Assembly: GCA_022749755.1 (NCBI GenBank)
Contig: CM040451.1
Span: forward strand, 10,925,871 to 10,989,870
DNA from: Azadirachta indica
Lineage: Eukaryota; Streptophyta; Magnoliopsida; Sapindales; Meliaceae
DNA: 64,000 nt
Reading direction: 5' to 3'
Positions 46,801 through 59,816 of this stretch are shown here, in pieces. The stretch's first letter is position 1. Each line of letters begins with the position of its first letter. Both the position numbers and the translations under genes were made by a program. The notes beneath the pieces are model-generated. The model had not been told where the DNA came from. It made no database searches and saw only the letters and a program-made list of their open reading frames with translations.

Positions 46801-47216
46801 AAAAGAAGTTATAAACCGACACGTAAGAGCAGGAGTCGTCATCCAATTACTATAACCTAAACATGTTGTACTTTATTTTAATCATTTAAATTAATTCAAC
46901 TTGGCTAAACAATTTATTTATATTTCTTCTTTGTAATCTTGTATATTCCCATCCTTTTTAGATTCCAATATGGAGCAAATACACAGATGACAACGCGTAC
47001 AACAGTATTCAACTGCTGTTATTTGTTCTTCAAAGCACATAAATTTCTTTTTCTTTAAAAAAAAAAAAAAAAAAAAGCTGTAATTTTTCCATATTTGTAT
47101 CTATATATTTGATATTTCTGACGACGTAAGAAAACCCAAAAAATGCCAGACCATAGGGAACCACAGGAAGAGTGAGAAGCAGCCAATTTCAGTTTCGTTA
47201 ATTTAACCACTTGCCA
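43160..47216. other. Spacer of about 4 kb without a recognised gene
   Basis: It contains the TATA box of small gene paralog 2 (about 43294-43303), a 26-base A-run (43819-43844), and otherwise AT-rich sequence with many in-frame stops. No transposon or RNA gene was recognised. The last 200 bp should contain the promoter of the HAL2-like gene. Confidence 0.4.
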
Positions 47217-50200
47217 ATGCCTTTATATTGTTCAAGTCTCAGAACTCAAGTTCCATGTGTCCCGAAACACACAGATAGATATTTTAACAAGTTTTTGTTA
47301 CCAAATTATGTAGGATTCAAAGGTTTCCCTTTGTTTTTCTGTGTGCCACAGAGTGAGAGACAGCATAAAGTAGCACATCCTATTGTTTCTCTATCAAAGT
47401 TTGACAAAAACTACTCTTCTTCTGCCTCTGCTTCTGCTTCTTCAATAATGGCAGACCAGAAGAGAATGGATTTTGTTAGTTCTATGGAGTCGAAGTACTC
47501 TAAAGAATTGGATGTGGCTGTGAGAGCTATACAGATGGTTTGTTTTCTTTGTGAAAAAGTGCAGGAGAGTTTGATATCTAAAAGCAACAGCCCGGTTCAG
47601 TCCAAGGATGATAATTCTCCTGTCACAATTGCCGGTAATTTCGCTCATTCTTTCTTGTTTACTTTTTTATTCCTCAACTGGGCTCTTTTTGTGGCCTTCA
47701 TTTTGGTTGATTTGGAACTAGTTTTCTGGAGGATGTCGTTGAATTTGTTACACAATTGTTGTTTCAAATGGATTAATTACTGCTGCTTGAACGGATTGGT
47801 TGGATAGAGCTAGTGTCAATAACGTTTCACTGTTGTTTTAATTTGTTTCCAGGGATTGTTTCTTTATATTATTATTATTATCTTAAACTTTTAAATCCCT
47901 ACTGGATAATAATTATTCGAATTTACTACTTTGCTGCAAAATTGAGCACGTTGAGCTAAGAATATATGCTCATTTTATTCTTAACTTTTATCTTGGGTGA
48001 GCAGAACAGTAGCAACTTTAAGTTGACTGCAGGGCAAGTATGCATAGACAGCCCATGTTACTAAAACACTAAATTCCATCCACTCATTCATGGATAAGAA
48101 AACTTGTTTGTTCTCCATTAAAAGAAAGGAATATTGGAAGGTCGCTTGTGGGACATTTGGATAAAGAGACTGAATTTGCGGTGAAAATTGATAAGAACTT
48201 TTTGCAATATTCCAGAATCTGTGAAAGTCATGGTTTGATGTCACTAAACATTAAAAGAATATTAGTTTACCAATTCTTGCTTTGCGTGCTTATTACCATT
48301 CAAGCCTAAAATGGAGCACAAAAAACTGATAAGAGAAACATTTTCTTTGTTACTTTTTCATTCACTAGACAAAAAACTACTTTCATGAAAAGAAAAAACT
48401 GAGATTCTCCTATAAGCTGCATCATCTATTCATCTGGAATTGATTTATAGCTCTCTAGTAAATCCATTTGTAAGCTTTATCATTTATTCATCTGTTTTCT
48501 ATTTGAGTTTCCTAGAACTGGATTAGAAGATGTCTGTATTCGCCTCATTTGTGTCGGATTGGATATCTAGTTACGATACATATATGTTCTCTTTACGTAA
48601 ACAAAGTTGCTCTTCTTGTTTGTGGTTAAGTTATTGCACACTAATGAACTAATAATAACACAGTTGAACTGGCAACAGATTATCCTATCCCGCATGACGT
48701 ACTTTGATAAATTGCTAGTTAATCTATCAGCAGTGCAGTTTATGTAGTGCCAGAAACTTGAAGAAATTGCTTTGGAAACTATTCAAAAAAGCAATACTGT
48801 TGTTCTCAATTGAATTTTTTATCCCAATAATTTTGTATCTTTGTAATGACAAATTTGATGCTCCTTCTAATTGCCTCGTTAGATAAAACTCAGATTCTAG
48901 TTTAGCTAGCTTTTCACTGCAAACTGGTATGAGTTTAACATTAGTCCTGTGAAACAGTTATGTTAAATCACTCAATCATTCTCTTTCTAGGGTCATGTAG
49001 AGTATTTGTGAAACCTCATTGAGGGACTTATGTTCTCAGCAGAGGTACCCCACTTTGCCTCTATTTCAGAGGAAAAATATAAGGAATTTCCTCTTTATTC
49101 TCAGAATAATTTGTTATCCTTGTAACTGCACTTGTTCACTGAAGGCCAACTAACACCATAGTTTTGCCTCCGAATGATAAGCTGATGTCAAAATGCCTAG
49201 AATGAATTACCTAAATCAGAACTAAAATTAAAAAGTTATTCCTGATTTAATAGTTGAGACGGGGATTGGTTTCTGTAATATGTTGCTCAATCGCTCTGTC
49301 ATCATTGCTTTTATGGATGCGGTCCTGATTAAGGTTCCGGTTCTGGTTTCTAATTCATCTAACTGAGAATTTATCTAGTTTATAGTTTTAATCAGCTTAG
49401 GTTCCACTTTAAAGTAAAAAAACATGTTGTTCAAAAGTGAGAAAGCTATGACCAAATCACCTTTTGCTTATGGATCCAATATTTTTTCCTCTGGTTGCTT
49501 TGAATCTATGGATTGAAGGGACACCGCTTCAGACTAAGATACATGTTATTCTTGGTCACATGGTGTAAACAGATTGGAGTGTTCAAGCAACTGTTAGCTG
49601 GCTACTTTCTGAGTCATTTGGGAGTCAAAATGTGTCAATTGTTGCTGAAGAAGATGTTCTCAGTCTCTACAAGGCAGATGCAGCTGGCTTGTTAAAAGCT
49701 GTGGTGAATACCATGAATGACTGCCTAGCTGAAGCACCTCGGTTTGGGCTCCGGGGTCCAGAGATGGCCCTTGGGACCTCAGAGGTTCTTGAAGCCATCA
49801 GTCGATGTAACTCAAATGGGGGCCCTGCTGGAAGATTTTGGGCGCTTGACCCTGTTGATGGCACTTTGGGATTTGTCCGTGGGGATCAATATGCTGTTGC
49901 TTTAGCATTAATAGAAGATGGAGAACCAGTGATTGGAGTCCTTGGCTGCCCTAATTATCCAATGAGAAAGGAATGGTTGAGTTATCAGCATCGGTATCAC
50001 AGAATTATGTCTAAATTAACCACACCTACATCTGAATCTTGGGACAAAGGTTGTGTGATGTATGCTTGGAAAGGCAGCGGCAAGGCCTGGATGCAGCCTT
50101 TAATTCAGGGAAATAAGAAACTAGTGTGGCCAAACGCTGCAAGACCAGTTCAAGTGTCCTCCATAGAGAATCCAGAATTGGCAACTTTCTGTGAACCAGT

Positions 50201-50657
50201 TGAGAAGTCAAATTCAAGCCACTCCTTCACGGCAGGACTTGCTCACAGTGTTGGCCTTAGGTGAATGTGTTCTTTCTTAGTATCTTTGAAATGAATTATA
50301 AGCTTAAATTGCATTTTCCAGCTGCGGAAATAACCTTATATGCTTGACTTCAGGAAGCAACCATTACGTGTATACAGCATGGTGAAGTATGCAACCATAG
50401 CTCGTGGTGATGCTGAAGTATTTATGAAGTTTGCTAGGGCTGGATACAAGGAAAAGATATGGGATCATGCTGCTGGTGTTGTTATCGTACAAGAAGCTGG
50501 AGGAGTGGTTACAGATGCTGGTGGGCGTCCGCTGGACTTTTCGAAGGGGATATACTTAGAAGGCCTTGATAGAGGTATAGTTGCCTGTGCTGCAGCTAAG
50601 TTACATGAAAAAATCATCAGGGCTGTTGATGCTAGTTGGGACTCCTCTAGTCTATAA
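47217..50657 (+). CDS. AHL: HAL2-like 3'(2'),5'-bisphosphate nucleotidase (PAP phosphatase), 469 aa
   Basis: Inositol-monophosphatase-fold enzyme expected to hydrolyse 3'-phosphoadenosine 5'-phosphate to AMP in sulfur metabolism and stress signalling. Three exons: 47217-47634, 49573-50260 and 50354-50657, totalling 1,410 nt. Metal and catalytic motifs are intact: IVAEED, then [12 protein letters not shown], and in the last exon [15 protein letters not shown]. The TLGF version of the DPxDGT motif points to the AHL branch rather than SAL1, which has TKGF. That is recalled family knowledge. From ATG 47217 there is a 77-residue Ser/Lys-rich extension before an internal ATG at 47448 (MADQKRMDF), which would give 392 aa, nearer the usual family size. 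The extension has few acidic residues and looks like a plastid or mitochondrial targeting sequence, so two starts are possible. Intron 1 is 1.94 kb with no gene seen. Confidence 0.9.
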
Positions 50658-53332
50658 ATTTTCTGCTTTTATAACGTCAATAAGAAGAAAGCACATCGCA
50701 TTGCTAGATAGGGTGAAAAAATAATGTGTGCTTTTCTCTTTTTCACTTTCTTGGGTAGTCTTGTTTGTATAGTGTTATCGAAATCAGTCTACTGGAAGAT
50801 AAACCGATGCTCAGAGATGGGTTTGTTCTGTATATGTGGAAAGAAGTTATCTGTAAATTGATAGTAAAGTGTTTAATTTGAATTTGCAATGCATGTTAAT
50901 TTTACTCAACAGTTCCAACGCTCTATGAAGATTATTTTACATACTGTAAGATTTCTCTTTGTAGGGCCCTATTAACAGCTGGAAAATCTGAATGGGCGAT
51001 CTTTCTACTTCATTAAGAAGTAAGAAAGTAAACAAAGAAAAGCTGAATCACTGCTTCTTGACAAGTAGACTTCAGTAAGCAGAACAGATATAAATAAAAT
51101 GAGACAAGTCCATCTGGGTTCTGAGTGCCCCCAACCTTAAAAAAAAGGAGCCTTACAACATATTTCTCTTTTCTAGTAAAAACTAAAGAGCACAGTAGCC
51201 TTGGACCTGAAAATTATGGCTAAACTTAATACATCTGGGAAATTAATAGCTCGGGCCTGCAATGCAATGCAACATTGCTTGAAGCATCAACAGTAGAGAA
51301 GACCACCTTTTGAGTCAACAATTTGTTTTTAAATAAAAGCAAAAAGTGAAAGGATCGAGTTCCCTCACCACCAACTTTAGTAAAATAGCCATGGGTTGAG
51401 ATGGCACATCCTCGCTGTCCTTAGTCTAGCCAGCAGGAATGCAGCGGTTAAATTAATTAATTGGGTCCCCATCCACTTTTTGCCCCATTAAATCATCAAA
51501 ATTTTGATGGGTTCGCGTTGGCTAACTTACCTGGTCCTCCATTGTTTTGCTGCAAACCAACCAACAAGTCCCACTGTTCCCATTTGATTTGATGAACAAT
51601 GTTTTCTCTGCATTGTTCTGTTAAAACTTAAACTTCTGTTGTTTTATATTTATCAAACAATTTAATTAAATTATCGTACAAAATAACTAAAAATTATAAT
51701 ATTGAATAACACAAGCAGGCATTGTGTTGGAGAATTCAAGAACACCACATGAGAAATGAGGGGCATGTGGTGTTTGGCAAAAATCCCTCCCACCTACCAC
51801 TATAAAAACGCGTTGAACTCCTTGTAGATTATTAATTGCAGGCAATATAATATGGAATGACAAATTTCAATTGTTAAGCATGTAATTAAGATGGGTTTTA
51901 TTCCTTTTTTTCCCTCTTCTCTTTTTGGTGTACTAAGTAGAAATGTCCCGGTGTAGTCAATAAATATCATAAATGATTTAGTTGAGATGCCCGTATAGAT
52001 TTTGAAATGGACTCAAATTTTTGTCAAGCACCGAGTTTGAAATAAATGCAGGGTTGGCATTGCTTATTAAATTCACTTGCTTCTCTTGTCAACTACTTGA
52101 TATTAATAGAATTGGATTGGCTTTGGTTTGGTTTGGTTTGCCCTAAGACTAATGCATTTATCTCTATTCATTGTTTAGGGTTTTGTCAAAATGGGTTTAA
52201 TGAAAGAAGCTTCTTTTTTAAATTGCATGACACCTGTTCGATGAAATGCCGCAACCAGACGGTGGTAATAAATAATTTTGAAAATGTGAAACAAACCAAA
52301 TAATGTAACTTGAAAATATCAGGAGGAGTAAGAATACATTATTACATTTGATGAGGTGGATGTCCAAGTTTGGACTTACAGAATAATTCATTGGAAAATA
52401 TGATGTTAGTGCACTCACATTCATGTGTTAATGAATTATCAAAGCGTTGATAGTAAGTTAGTTGGCCGCATTTATGTCATGTTGCTTTATCCATTTTATT
52501 TCCCCTCGATTGATGTTGGCACTTGATGATTCTACCGTATATTACCTACATTGTTTTAATTCCATTTATAGTTAATTATAATCTTTTTAACACTATTTCA
52601 CAAAGCCATTAAGCCTCAGAATGGAGTCATCAAGATTCTATTATAAGGTTTACATTTAACATTAAAAATTATAAAATTAATAAATAAATAAATAATTTGA
52701 TTTTGATCATATCTTACTCTTAAATAGAAGTAAAACAAAAAAAAATTTACTTTTTTATAAAATTTGAAATCTATTTTTTTTTTTTCTCACGCAATGTCTT
52801 ATTAAAGATATAAATTTATTTTAAATATTAATTGATTGAATTAATAAAATGTTTTAAAAGTGACGTAGGAAATATGGATAGAAACTCAACTCACATTAAT
52901 TGGAAAGAAGCTTCTTTTTTTTTAATATTTAAAAAATAAAAGGAAATGCATCAAGTTGATATGATGATCATATTCTTATAATATAAATTTTTTAAATTTT
53001 ATTTGAATGTGTATACGTACACACCATAACAAAATCCTAAAAGAAAATTCTTAAAATGGGAGTAGTGGGATAGTGCAAATCTCATATTGTACACTTTTTA
53101 AAACCAAAATTCTTGAACCACAGCACCCCCTATACAAATATTAATATGATATCAAAAATAAAGCAGCAAATTTTAATATTAATTGCAGCCAACCTACTAC
53201 ATTCATTTTGTGGCCCCTCTTTTATTTAACTGCCCTCCAACCTTTCCCTTCATAAATCCCTTTCACCTCTCCATCACCACCTATATATTCTACTTCTTGT
53301 TCTGATTTTCCTCATCACATTCTCACAACTCA
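50658..53332. other. Spacer of 2.7 kb
   Basis: No gene is recognised. The region is AT-rich. The end has a TATA-like ctatatattc at about 53281-53290, serving the glycine-rich-protein gene. Confidence 0.4.
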
Positions 53333-53842
53333 ATGTCATTCTCCCAACAGTACAAAATGAACTCCTTTACTAGCTTTCTCTTTGCTATTATGCTCATCGC
53401 TGCTGCTGCTTCTTCGCTTTGCATGGCAACCCGACCCGGATCATCCGGACCTACTTTCTCACCTCAGCACAGGAACGCTAAGGGCACACCCGCCACCCAA
53501 AACAACAACAGAGGTGGTGGAATTGGAAATGGGAATCCATATGATCCAGGAATGGGTGGGATATTTGGACCAGGATCTGGCTTTGGTATACCTGGGCTTG
53601 GGAATGGGATAGGTGGCGGGTATGGAGCAGGGTATGGAGGTCCGAAAGGAGGATACTCAAGAGGTGGTGTAATTAGGACTACTGTGGTGTGCAAAGAGAG
53701 AGGTCCTTGTTACATGAAGAAGCTGACGTGTCCAAGAAAGTGCTTTGCCTCTTACAGCCGATCAGGGAAGGGCTACGGCGCTGGTGGCGGTGGCGGTGGA
53801 TGCACCATGGATTGTAAGAAGAAATGTGTTGCGTATTGTTAA
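53333..53842 (+). CDS. Secreted glycine-rich protein with Cys-rich C-terminus
   Basis: A single exon of 169 aa from ATG 53333, or 161 aa from ATG 53357. The second start gives a cleaner signal peptide (MNSFTSFLFAIMLIAAAASS and then LCMA). After it come a polar Asn/Gln part, a Gly-rich region (about residues 55-103) and VVCKERGPCYMKKLTCPRKC. A Gly run then leads into the tail GCTMDCKKKCVAYC. Eight Cys in the last 60 residues suggest four disulfides. It is probably a cell-wall or apoplastic protein. The fixed Cys pattern is reminiscent of uncharacterised plant glycine-rich families, and I do not know its biochemical role. The TATA-like sequence lies about 45-75 bp before the candidate starts. 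Confidence 0.88.
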   Translation: MSFSQQYKMNSFTSFLFAIMLIAAAASSLCMATRPGSSGPTFSPQHRNAKGTPATQNNNRGGGIGNGNPYDPGMGGIFGPGSGFGIPGLGNGIGGGYGAGYGGPKGGYSRGGVIRTTVVCKERGPCYMKKLTCPRKCFASYSRSGKGYGAGGGGGGCTMDCKKKCVAYC

Positions 53843-54725
53843 GAGACACAGCGAGTGTTAAGAGTATTATTATTAATTTCTAATATTATTAGTAGTTGTA
53901 TTAAATGCACATGATGCATTTATATGATTATATATTTATATATGGTATAAGATAATATTATATATATAAAATATTTTGCCTTGTGGCTTTTTTTTTTTTT
54001 TTTTTTTTTTTAACTTTTGAGCTACTTATAATATATATAGAGAGACATGTAATAAAAATGAGACAGTACGTTTTGGTAATAGTAGCTAAGGGTGTTAAAT
54101 GGTGCGTGTTTTGCTTGATATGAATGAATATGAAGAAGGTTTTAATTTTTTTTTTTTTTGTGGGTTTCATTGAAATGGTGCCTAGTCAGCTGCCATGGGA
54201 AGGGGGAGCCATGGGGGTCTAAATTGCCCATAATATGTTGTCTCATCACGCTTGGAATATTGCCGTAGTGCGACTGTACTTTAAACAGGTCCTTTTTTCG
54301 GCGTGAAATCGAAATTGCATTTGCTTTAGTTTCATTGTGTAATGATGAAAGCAATATATTTCACAAAACAACATTGGAACTACAAATTTTTTGTAACATT
54401 TAATACCTTCGTAGGGAGTTAATGGACAATCCAGATAAGAAGGAATCTGTGAAAGAAAGATCAACATGAAATGAATTCATGTATGGTAATGGTTGTAGCA
54501 AATCTCGACAAAGCCAAAGTCTTTCTCTAGTACACAACATATACAGAAATATAGCACCCAAAATAATAAAGTCAAAAAAGAACAAAGGTGTAACAACAAA
54601 AGCCAGGCTCCTCAAGTAATCAAATATTTCCCAACGCATTCTCCACGGCTAACGGCATGTACAACCTAAATCATACATAAGGAAGTTATCGGACAATCAC
54701 GGAGTTTTCCTTTTGCACAGTAGTA
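53843..54725. other. Convergent 3' flanks of the GRP and SCAMP genes
   Basis: No further gene. There are long T-runs at about 53989-54011 and 54146-54160. The two genes face each other here, so both 3' UTRs probably lie in this stretch. Confidence 0.45.
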
Positions 54726-57700
54726 TCATATAGCTGCTCTCATAGCTCCCCGTGCAGCTTCACGCTTCATCTCTGCAGCTTTACCGCTTCCACGGAAATA
54801 CATGTATACTTGCTGCAAATAAATAAAAAACAAGGATGTTAAATAAATGTGCATGCTGCCACCGGCGAAGGAGAATTAAGGAGCAAAGCAGACCTGAATG
54901 ACCCAGACGCTGACCAATGATTCAAGGCAGAATAATCCAAACCCAACGAAGTAGAATATCTGCACCAGCAAAGATATTAAAAACAATATGCTTAAGCCTT
55001 CAGAAACACTCGATATATTATCACTTTTACTAACACATCCACATTCTATATATTTCATGCAACGGATTATTAGTGCAGCAAAGCCAAAAAGAAGTAAAAG
55101 CCCAATTTATCTAGTTATCGATTTGATTACTTCGAAGAAAAGGATTGATATGAGTCAGATCTGCACTCAAAATATATATATATATATATATATAAGTTAA
55201 AGCAATCTTACCCCAACCAGTGCATGGTCGCCTATAACATCCACTGCAGGCAAGATACCACTGTTCCAAGAGTCCACAAGAAGAAACCATTAACAGCAAA
55301 AAGAGAGAGGCATTGATTATATATAAGATACTAAACAAAATTTTAGCCTTTAATCACAGCCTGAGCACAAGAGGTGAATTGTATGCCTGCCTAAGCATCC
55401 ACCAGTGCCAAGAACTGGCCCATTTTTATATTTTTCATTTAAAAGAACAAAGAGGAAAAAACACATCCTTCTTTTGGCTGACACTAACCAGCAAATACAT
55501 TATCGTAACTTCAAAAGATCAATGGCATTAGAAAAAGAACAATAAAAAATTGCCAAGAAATTTTAGTGATAGTCAATTACAACATTTTCTGCAAAGAGTA
55601 GTCAGAATTCAGAAATACTTACGTCAGAGACTTTCCTTTGAAAATTATAGGAGGAGCAACTGCAGCAAATATAACAAAGCCAAGGTGGAGCTGTGGCAGA
55701 AAAAGATGAAATAAAACAATAAGGAATCTCCCAAATGTTGGATTTAGAAGCAGATCATAAGTTAGAGATATAAAAGAGAGTTACCAAGTAGAACAAGAAA
55801 AACCATCCAAACTTGAAAGCGCTATCAGTCCTGCAACAAGACTTGTAATGTGACTTAAGTGACCAGATAAAAGAGAGGATTCAAAATAGAGCAAGCTGGT
55901 CATCAATGAAATGGTTACAGCAGTCTCTCTGGAGGCTTGAAACAAAGGAATGTAAATTAAAAGTCTATCTCTTCTAATTTCCAACTGATAGAAAACAAGA
56001 TTATTACTGACAGTTTTCTTCATTTTATCCCAGTATTCAGGAAGGGGCCCCAAAATACAGCCATTAAGACTTATATTTCTAATCATATCTTAATGTAAGT
56101 GTGAGGCCACAGATATTACATAACATCCCAATTATGCAATATTAGAAAAACACAAAGGCGGCTGTAACCCCCACGAAATCCAACTAAGCACATAGTTGAC
56201 TGCTTCACAGGAGTCCTACAAGATCCCCAAGCTCCAGACAACAAATTTTGACATGTAGGAAGGCAACATGAACTGGGACATATGCCTTGATTTTTTGAGC
56301 AGAAAATAAAAGAACAGTCAAGCTGCAGAAGATGCAAAAATAAGTACCTGAAAGCTCGATACAGTGGACGATACCACAGCACATAGGCTCCTGGAACCCC
56401 TGATATGAAGTAAATAATGGCAAGAAACCAGATTTTTACACCTACAACAGAAAATCAGCACAAACAAGGCACAAAGGTCTAAGACATCAGATCTATAATG
56501 GAAAAGATTTTCTACTTAGAAAGCATACGAAATTGATTTCTAAACTAACCTTCGCCTTTGATCCATGCTGTGGTAACAGCTATGATGTTCCAGAAAAGAC
56601 ACAGAACCAATCCTGCATAAAATAAGCAAGAATATTATGATGATTATGATGACAACGGTTATATTTATAACCACAACAACATGGAATATGTAATTAAGAA
56701 TAGAAACTGATATGATATTACTGGGACCAGGAGCCCGGTTTATCACTGGTGCGATAAAAATAGAAGCTACAACTTCAGTGTACAAGCCTAACATGATCAA
56801 TGTAATTTATATACACCCTAAAAGTTTTTCCAGGCATGTAGTCCTCTTAAAAGTCATTACATTCTCAATCCATGCATACAAGCAAAAAGCTCAGTTACCT
56901 AAATATGATGCAAATGCAACATACTGCAGCCTTTGTAGATGAATTGGTATTTCGTTTGCAATATCATGATGAATAATGGGGAAAAATGGTGGCCAATTTT
57001 TCTCCTCGAGAACAATTCCAGCTGCAAAACAGAAGAGAGTACTCACACTGATGAATACATGGCAGAACTAGAAGGATAATTAGTACCCAAGAACAAGTCC
57101 TGAATATTCAACAGTTTACCATGAAATATAAAAACATCAAGGTAAAAGGCAAAATATTTAATAAGAAGCTAAATTGGTCCTTCCTTGAATTTTTAGTTCA
57201 AAACAGTCACAAAGGAACAGATTAACCGCTTGAAGTACCACCAGAACAAATTAGACAACTTGAGATATCAAGTGAGAGGTAAAAAATGAATTAAATTCCC
57301 ATTCAGAGGTTCATACTCCCAAAGCTATTCGGAATATAGATGGTGAAACCAATTTACCTCGTGCTGCAGCTTCTTCTTTCCGTTTTACCTCCTGCAAATT
57401 TTAAAAAAAATAAATATGCAGATCAATCTAAATGCATGGTTTTCCACTACAATGAAAGCAGAGAGATAAGTCCCTAAACAGAAAAGAAGTCAGCTACAAC
57501 CTGTCCACATTATAGAAACAGAAAATATGTAGAAGTAAATGACACATAATAGTGCTTTCAAACGAAAAAAAGATAAATCATGGTGATGTAGCCGTAGTAT
57601 TACAAATATCCCAATATCATTACTAAAAGCATTTTTTAGCCACGTGATGATAAATACAAAGTGCCTTATAGTAACTATCAAATATAAAAATATGCCTAGC

Positions 57701-59816
57701 TCGCTGTTATTCTTCCCAGTATTTGGAAGAAAAAAAAAAAAAAACAAAAAAGAGACTTGCACCCACTAGCAATAGATTCACAATGGTTTATGAATCTGTT
57801 CTCTCAAAAGAATAAAAAAAAGGTAGTTTATTGACATATTGTTGCAATGCCTTGTTCAACAATGATCTTTTAGAAAAAATACCAGAACATTCCTCGAAGA
57901 AGGCCCAGAAAGATTGAAATACATTATAGAAATAGTATAAAAGGGCAGGGCATCATAGACTGAAACTTAACAGAAGATATTATTCTAGACACAACAAATG
58001 ATGCAATAGGGTTCTGTTGCCAACCTAATTTAGCCAAGCTTAAGGCTTAGATGAGTTCAAAATTCCATAAAACACATTATTTCATTTCTAAAACCAATTT
58101 GCCAATTTCCATTCAGGTGAGGTTTGGTTGAACATTACCAAAGAACACCTATCCACTCAGCTGTAAATATATTGCACTTGAGATCCTTAATTTACAGCAC
58201 ATATCAGAAAAATTAGCTGGAATGACAGAATAAGGTCCAAATATTCATTTTCATACTTTATTTTCACAACAAATATCTGTTTTCATACTTTTATATTTCC
58301 ACCAATGAACAACACAGACCTGCTCACGTCTTTTTAATTCAGCCTCCTTAGCTTGAAGTTCCCTTTCTTTTTTCTTCAAATCCTACATTCAAAATAGACT
58401 ATGATTAGAAAAATTAAGATCAAGCTTAAAGAAAGTACATATGAGTTAAACATGGACCAAGTCTTAAGCAGCCTGAGAATTTTGTCCTACCGCAGCTGTA
58501 TCAAGAGGAATGTCAATTGGTGCATCACGCTCATAATTGAAACCAGCTGGTTCAGGAGGAAGAGGTGAAAGCCTTGAATTTGTTGCAGGTGGGACGCTTC
58601 CAGCACTCTGAAATTCAGCAAAATCACATTTAAGTTCTCAAGTAATAAAAAACACAAGTTATTTGTGGGTACAAAGGTCTTCTGAGACCTAATGGCAGTA
58701 GGAGGAAGAGAAAGACGGATAAGGCTTAAAACAGACAAATAAAATATCACATCACAAGTCTATTTATTTGCCTCATGAAAATATGGACACGCACTAGCAA
58801 TAAAACAATGTTATATGATCTGTTCAGTACTCAGCACCATATTAATCTTCACCTAATCCTATTCGTGTTATTAAAGAATCTAATAAGATATGAAAGTCCT
58901 TCTAGAAGACAAATATGAATGACAATTCATAAGAAAAATTTTGCTTACTGTTGTAAAAAATGAACCTCCACTGAACTTTGACTGACCCGAGGCTTTCCCC
59001 CTAACAGCTGGGTCCTGTTAGTAGTAGCAGAAATGAAAGAAAAGTTACATTCAGTTATTTCGCAAATATATTAAGTACTTTGGAACACCCAAAACACCCA
59101 CCAACCCCCCTCAAAAACAAATAAATAAATAAAAACAAAAAATTACTACGAGTTTAGGACACAAATGTTCTCAGGTCGAAAACATCATTACAAGCAACCA
59201 TTTGATCACCATATTTATGAAAGCTTTCAGATGATCAAATTAGAAACCAAAACCCAGAATCAACAAACAAGATAAAAAGCTGACCGTGATGATTAGACTT
59301 ATAAAAAAGTGCAACTAATTGAACATCAAAACTAAAACAACCTAACTATGTAAACACCCATTCATATTCTGAAACAAGCTTCTTTCCAGTATCTAAAGAT
59401 TTATAAACCATAGGAAACCAACTTTCAACAAATTTAACACAAAAAAAATACAAGTGGAATTACAAAGAAATTAACAGATCAAGTGGAACAAGTTATAGCT
59501 TAGCAACACTTATAAATAAACGCAAGCTCAAAACTAAAGAACGACATCGCGATTTTGGCATTCATTCTACTGTTGACTTTACGCACGAAACCCAACAGAA
59601 CAAACTGGATCTAGCAATTATAAGGCAATAAACCACTTCACTAGTTTCATCAGTCGCAAAATCAACAAATCACTAACTACAAATCCCTAGAATTCCAAAA
59701 CTTCAATAAAGCGCACAAAATGAAACAAAACTCGAAGCATAGAGTGAGAAGAGACTTACGGAGAAAGGATTGACTTCCTCTTCATCGAAGGGGTTGCTAT
59801 CGTAACGGCCGGCCAT
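54726..59816 (-). CDS. SCAMP: Secretory carrier-associated membrane protein (SCAMP), 310 aa
   Basis: A four-pass protein of post-Golgi, endosomal and plasma-membrane trafficking. Thirteen minus-strand exons: 59816-59760, 59014-58949, 58607-58491, 58382-58320, 57391-57358, 57021-56899, 56612-56550, 56441-56348, 55830-55785, 55690-55623, 55260-55212, 54959-54894 and 54812-54726. They sum to 933 nt with phases that agree. The cytosolic N-terminus has two NPF motifs (residues 8-10 and 16-18), used by EH-domain endocytic partners, and a coiled coil ([19 protein letters not shown] and on, residues about 81-113). [16 protein letters not shown] leads into four hydrophobic spans. Between spans 2 and 3 lies the SCAMP E-peptide [10 protein letters not shown]. 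It ends in a basic tail. No defect is visible. A 5' UTR intron is plausible between about 59979 and 59892 (minus-strand donor aaaaaggtaag). Confidence 0.95.

Noticed and set aside
53464..53694. Proline-rich antisense frame over the glycine-rich protein gene
   Set aside because: The complement of Gly codons reads as Pro. It has no start context, and the sense strand has a signal peptide and a conserved Cys pattern.
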